The position numbers were made by a program, and so were the translations under genes. Positions 32,774 to 36,125 of a DNA stretch of 36,125 nucleotides are shown here, piece after piece. Each line of letters opens with the position of its first letter. Within the stretch, counting starts at the first letter, position 1. The notes under the pieces are model-generated. The model did not search any database. It was not told the DNA's origin and saw nothing but the letters and a program-made list of their open reading frames with translations. The DNA comes from Candidatus Poriferisocius aerobius (lineage in GTDB: Bacteria; Actinomycetota; Acidimicrobiia; Acidimicrobiales; Bin134): contig JAPYOC010000180.1 in assembly GCA_028278955.1 (NCBI GenBank), positions 1 to 36,125 on the forward strand, given 5' to 3'.

Positions 32774-34429
32774 GTGGCCAAGCTGCGGGTGGCCTTGGGC
32801 CAGATCAACTCGGTGGTGGGCGAGATCGGTACTAACACCGAGCGGGTGCTGGCTGCGCTTGCGGCCGCCGAGGAAGCCGGCTGCCATGCGGCCCTATTCC
32901 CTGAACTAGCCGTCACCGGCTATCCCCCTGAGGATTTGGTGCTCAAGCAGCGGTTTGTGCAGGACAGCCGCCAAGCGATGGAGCACATTGCCGCCTGCTC
33001 TCGATCATGCACCGCGGTGGTGGGGTTCGCGGACAATGCCGGCGGCTGCCAGAATGCCGCGGGAATAGCGGCCAATGGTCGATTGCTGGGCGTCTACCAC
33101 AAGCGCGAGCTCCCCAACTATGGCGTGTTCGACGAGCGCCGCTACTTCCAGCCTGGTAGCGGCGATCCCGTTCTGCACGACATCGCCGGAGTGGCGGTCG
33201 GCGTCTGCATCTGCGAGGACGCGTGGGTGTCGGGCGGTCCGATGTCGCAGATGGCGGCGGGCGGCGCTGAGGTCATCTTCAACTTGAACGCGTCCCCCTA
33301 TCACGTCGGCAAGCGGGATCAGCGGGTGGGCGTTCTCCGCCGGCGCATTGCGGAGAGCGGCCGCCCCATCGCCTATGTCAATCTGGTGGGGGGCCAAGAC
33401 GAGCTGGTGTTCGACGGTGCCTCGCTGGTGTTGGACGCCGGCGGCCGGATCATCGCCGGGGCGCCCTCGTTCCAAGAGCATCTGCTGATCGCCGAGGTAG
33501 AGGTGGCCGACCGGCCCGAGCTGCCGCCGCCGGTGGCCATCCCCGGGGGAATCAATGAGGTCGATCCCGGATTGGACGACCTCGACGAGCAATACCGGGC
33601 CTTGGTACTGGCCACCCGGGACTACGTGCGCAAGAACGGGTTTACCGACGTGGGCATCGGCCTGTCCGGGGGAATCGACTCCTCACTGGTGGCGGCCATC
33701 GCCGCCGATGCGCTCGGCGCCGACCATGTCCACGGCGTGCTAATGCCCTCCCGCTATTCGAGCGACCACTCGGTGGCCGATGCCGAAGCACTGGGCCAGA
33801 ACCTGGGAATCGACTGCCGGGTCATCTCAGTGGAGCCTGGCCATCAGGCCTTTCTCGACATGCTGGCCCCGTCGTTCGACGGCCTCGACCCCGATCTGGC
33901 CGAGGAGAACGTTCAGTCCCGCATCCGGGGGACGCTGCTCATGGCCTTGTCCAACAAGTTCGGCTGGCTGATCTTGACCACCGGCAACAAGAGCGAGAGC
34001 GCAGTAGGCTATTCCACCCTGTACGGCGACACCGCCGGGGCCTACGCCGCGATCAAAGATCTCTGGAAGCTTCAGGTGTACGCCTTTGCCCGCCACCGCA
34101 ACCAGCGGGCGGGGCGGGAGTTGATTCCCGGAAGCGTCTTGGTCAAACCACCGTCGGCCGAGCTGCGCCCCGACCAGCGCGACGACCAGAGCCTGCCCCC
34201 CTACGACGTGCTCGACCCGCTGCTAGAGGCCTACGTGGAGGGCGACCTCACCCCCGCCGATCTCTGCGAGCAGGGCTACGACCCCGCCTTGGTCAGTCGC
34301 ATCACCGGCTTGGTAGACCGAGCCGAGTACAAGCGGCGCCAGAACCCCCCCGGCGTGCGCATCAGCGCCAAGGCGTTCGGCCGAGACCGGCGCTTGCCCA
34401 TCACCAATCGCTACGGCGGGGGACGCTGA
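32774..34429 (+). CDS. nadE: Glutamine-dependent NAD+ synthetase
   Basis: Final step of NAD synthesis: nicotinate adenine dinucleotide + glutamine + ATP to NAD+. The N-terminal nitrilase-type glutaminase domain has the triad Glu44 (LFPELAVTGYPPEDL), Lys110 (VYHKRELPNYGVFDE) and Cys147 (CICEDAW). The C-terminal ATP-pyrophosphatase domain has the P-loop SGGIDSS (298-304), then the TTGNKSE and KTP-like VKPPSAELRP segments. At 551 residues it is of the compact bacterial glutamine-using type, not the roughly 680-residue mycobacterial type. It sits 53 bp after glnA, which provides its nitrogen donor. The GTG start is supported by the TAGCCT hexamer 6 nt before it. Confidence 0.95.
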   Translation: MAKLRVALGQINSVVGEIGTNTERVLAALAAAEEAGCHAALFPELAVTGYPPEDLVLKQRFVQDSRQAMEHIAACSRSCTAVVGFADNAGGCQNAAGIAANGRLLGVYHKRELPNYGVFDERRYFQPGSGDPVLHDIAGVAVGVCICEDAWVSGGPMSQMAAGGAEVIFNLNASPYHVGKRDQRVGVLRRRIAESGRPIAYVNLVGGQDELVFDGASLVLDAGGRIIAGAPSFQEHLLIAEVEVADRPELPPPVAIPGGINEVDPGLDDLDEQYRALVLATRDYVRKNGFTDVGIGLSGGIDSSLVAAIAADALGADHVHGVLMPSRYSSDHSVADAEALGQNLGIDCRVISVEPGHQAFLDMLAPSFDGLDPDLAEENVQSRIRGTLLMALSNKFGWLILTTGNKSESAVGYSTLYGDTAGAYAAIKDLWKLQVYAFARHRNQRAGRELIPGSVLVKPPSAELRPDQRDDQSLPPYDVLDPLLEAYVEGDLTPADLCEQGYDPALVSRITGLVDRAEYKRRQNPPGVRISAKAFGRDRRLPITNRYGGGR

Positions 34430-34469
34430 GCATGAGCGCGGCCAGTCGCCGCCGGGAAAAGCGCTGAGC

Positions 34470-35000
34470 ATGGACATCGAACAGCTGGGCGATGCTTGTG
34501 GCGCACTGGCCTGGATCTCGGAACGGCTGTTCGAGATCGAGGGCCGCTTGGCGAGCGACTCGAGCGTCGAAGCCCCGCTGGACGCCCGCACTCGGATTCT
34601 TTTGTCCCGGTCTGGCCGGCGCCATGGACAGCACGCCCAGTGGTGGCGCGCCGCGCTACCCGATTCGCCCGCCTTAGCCGGGGACAGTCGGGTTCGCCCG
34701 CCCACGGAGGCGTGGGTGCGGCTGTTCGGCCACATGGAAGGCGCCGCCCCGGCGGCCGCCGTGGCCGCGCTCCGCGAGGTGGCTTTGCCCCAGCTGGGTC
34801 TTGTGCTCAAATGGCTGGGCCGCGAGTTGTCGCCGACCAGCGACGGCGCCGTGATCCGCACAGCCCGCATGGTGGCCGCCGATCTGGCCGAAGAACTGGA
34901 CGCGGGGGAGGAGGCGTGGAATCTTCCGAGCATCTCCTCTGACGGCGACCTCGAAGAACTGGCCATGGGCTTTGCCGACGACTACCGCGAAAAAAGATAG
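34470..35000 (+). CDS. Unrecognised helical protein
   Basis: Not recognised. 176 residues, acidic, no membrane segment or signal peptide. It appears almost all alpha-helical with four long helices: about 9-28 (ALAWISERLFEIEGRLAS), 40-62 (RILLSRSGRRHGQHAQWW), 90-118 and 126-150 (IRTARMVAADLAEELDAGEEAW). A Glu-rich first helix and a His-x-x-His (RRHGQH) on the second could suggest a ferritin-like bundle, but the metal ligands cannot be paired with confidence. The ATG at 34470 has no strong Shine-Dalgarno and follows nadE by 40 bp. A tiny 11-codon frame (34432-34467) precedes it. Confidence 0.6.
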   Translation: MDIEQLGDACGALAWISERLFEIEGRLASDSSVEAPLDARTRILLSRSGRRHGQHAQWWRAALPDSPALAGDSRVRPPTEAWVRLFGHMEGAAPAAAVAALREVALPQLGLVLKWLGRELSPTSDGAVIRTARMVAADLAEELDAGEEAWNLPSISSDGDLEELAMGFADDYREKR

Positions 35001-35033
35001 CCTCCGCTGGTGTCGCATCGGTGATAAGGCGGG

Positions 35034-35039
35034 TATCGT
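35034..35039 (+). promoter_or_regulatory. Possible -10 element upstream of the sigma gene
   Basis: TATCGT (TANNNT) lies in the 150-bp gap 35001-35150 between the unknown gene and the sigma gene. It would give a leader of about 105 nt. No clear -35 is visible, and no other feature is seen in that gap besides the ribosome site. Confidence 0.25.
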
Positions 35040-35150
35040 TATCGATCAAGCATTGCCCGTGTCTCTGCTCGGTCAGCGTCGACCGGTTCGATAGCGGCAG
35101 CGGTAATCACCCGGCTTATCGGGCCTCATGACTATCGGGAAGGTGTGACT

Positions 35151-36110
35151 GTGCCGAAAGAGCGTGTTGAGCGAGACGATGAAGATCTTGTCCGCCTCTA
35201 TCTGACCGATATCGGCCAATACCCGCTGCTCACCAAAGACGACGAAGTCGAGCTCGCCCAGAAAATCGAGGAAGGCAACGAGGCGCAAACCCTGCTCGAC
35301 CAGGACAAAAAGTGCGAAACTGGCAGCGCGGATCGGCTCTCGCCCGCCCGCCGGCGGCTGCTGCGCCGTCAAGTCAAGGTGGGGGAACAAGCCGAGCGGC
35401 GCTTTGTGCAGTCGAACCTCCGCCTGGTGGTGTCTATCGCCAAGAAGTACCAGGCGTCCGGCCTTCCCCTGCTGGATCTGATACAGGAGGGCAACCTCGG
35501 CCTGATGCACGCGGTGGAGAAGTTCGACTGGCGCAAGGGCTTCAAGTTCTCCACCTATGCCACCTGGTGGATCCGCCAAGCCATCACCCGGGGCATCGCC
35601 AATACCGGTCGCACCATTCGCCTGCCGGTCCACGCCGGCGACACTCTGGCCCGCCTCCAGAAAGCCCGGGCCAACCTGGAGAAGAAGCTGGGCCGCCCGG
35701 CCACCCTGGCGGAATTGGCAGTGGAGGTGGATCTCTCCGAAGAAAAGGTCACCGAGGCGCTGCGCTTCGCCGCCGAGCCGCTCTCGCTGAGCGAGCCGCT
35801 ACGCGAGGACGGCGACGCGGAGCTGGGCGACGTGGTGGAAGACCGCTCTGCCGAGTCTCCCTTCGAAGTGGCCGCCACTGCGCTCCTGCCCGAGGAGATC
35901 ACCCGCCTGCTCGGCCCCCTCGACGAGCGGGAGCGGGAGATCCTCAAGCTCCGATTCGGCCTCGACCGCGGCGAGCCCCGCACGCTCGAAGAAGTCGGAG
36001 AGCACTTCAACCTCACCCGCGAGCGCATCCGCCAAATCGAAGCCCGGGCCATGTCCAAGCTCCGCCACCCCAGCAGCGACACCGGCGCCCGCGACCTTCT
36101 CGCTGTCTAG
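35151..36110 (+). CDS. RNA polymerase sigma factor, sigma-70 family (group 1/2-like)
   Basis: A 319-residue sigma factor without region 1.1. Region 1.2 starts at DLVRLYLTDIGQYPLLT (about 12-28). Region 2 contains RFVQSNLRLVVSIAKKY, LLDLIQEGNLGLMHAVEKFD and KFSTYATWWIRQAI, identical in style to primary sigma factors. Region 3 (LARLQKARANLEKKLGRPAT) and region 4 (RTLEEVGEHFNLTRERIRQIEARAMSKLRHP) are complete, so it should read TTGACA/TANNNT-type promoters. The short N-terminus suggests a group 2 (SigB/Hrd-like) factor; a primary factor is less likely. The GTG at 35151 is preferred because GGAAGG (35138-35143) stands 7 nt upstream; GTG at 35145 is too close to it. Confidence 0.92.
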   Translation: MPKERVERDDEDLVRLYLTDIGQYPLLTKDDEVELAQKIEEGNEAQTLLDQDKKCETGSADRLSPARRRLLRRQVKVGEQAERRFVQSNLRLVVSIAKKYQASGLPLLDLIQEGNLGLMHAVEKFDWRKGFKFSTYATWWIRQAITRGIANTGRTIRLPVHAGDTLARLQKARANLEKKLGRPATLAELAVEVDLSEEKVTEALRFAAEPLSLSEPLREDGDAELGDVVEDRSAESPFEVAATALLPEEITRLLGPLDEREREILKLRFGLDRGEPRTLEEVGEHFNLTRERIRQIEARAMSKLRHPSSDTGARDLLAV

Positions 36111-36125
36111 CCGCCCCCCCTCAAC

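Overview
This is a GC-rich chromosomal segment of an actinobacterium. The support is a WhiB-family iron-sulfur regulator (a family restricted to Actinobacteria), the GlnE/GlnR/two-glutamine-synthetase nitrogen block, an actinobacterial-style Tad pilus operon with a short DUF4244-type pilin, frequent GTG/TTG starts and many four-base stop/start overlaps. From memory, the tad / partner-switch / topA / tmk / holB order resembles the corresponding regions of Mycobacterium and Streptomyces. The gene style suggests a deep-branching class such as Acidimicrobiia, but that placement is inference. No rRNA, insertion sequence, integrase, prophage or CRISPR array was seen.

Layout. (1) 1-6030, minus strand: tRNA-Thr, then holB, tmk, an MFS exporter and topA (DNA replication and topology). 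(2) 6029-7366: nhaA. (3) 7415-12058, minus strand: a tightly coupled operon reading TadZ/CpaE, CpaF ATPase, TadB, TadC, small pilin, TadE, then an anti-sigma antagonist and its anti-sigma kinase. (4) 12162-16344, plus strand: two nucleoside/sugar-type ABC permeases without an ATPase or binding protein, a CaiB-type CoA transferase and an SDR dehydrogenase. The block starts in an AT-rich divergent promoter region and ends in a 16-bp tandem duplication next to tRNA-Pro. (5) 16538-19240: a signalling cluster with a stand-alone receiver domain, a second STAS protein, an NfeD-type membrane protein whose protease site looks lost, and a WhiB regulator. (6) 19244-23969, minus strand: mrp, fxsA, selA and selB, apparently one operon. 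(7) 24103-25999, plus strand: an A-type Fe-S carrier (erpA) and an unusual fusion of a CoxS-like 2x[2Fe-2S] domain to a shrunken molybdenum-hydroxylase-like domain. (8) 25996-32720: nitrogen control, with glnE, ridA, glnR, a non-adenylylated glnA paralogue and the adenylylatable glnA. (9) 32774-36110: glutamine-dependent nadE, an unrecognised helical protein and a sigma-70-family factor.

How the genes fit together. GlnE adenylylates the Tyr403 site visible in the main GlnA. GlnR sits directly behind the second GlnA and probably binds the four 11-bp-spaced half-sites seen between the two glnA genes. SelA and SelB imply selenoprotein synthesis, but neither selC nor selD is in the window. Mrp, ErpA and the Fe-S/Mo-like fusion form a divergent Fe-S neighbourhood. 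Several genes without a Shine-Dalgarno sequence have a TANNNT hexamer 6-8 nt before the start codon, which suggests common leaderless transcription.

Most of the window is core chromosome. The strongest candidates for something undescribed are the Fe-S/Mo-like fusion protein, the degenerate NfeD protease with its STAS/receiver neighbours, the partner-switch pair fused to the tad operon, and the transporter/CoA-transferase islet. All functions are read from sequence motifs only; no search was run.
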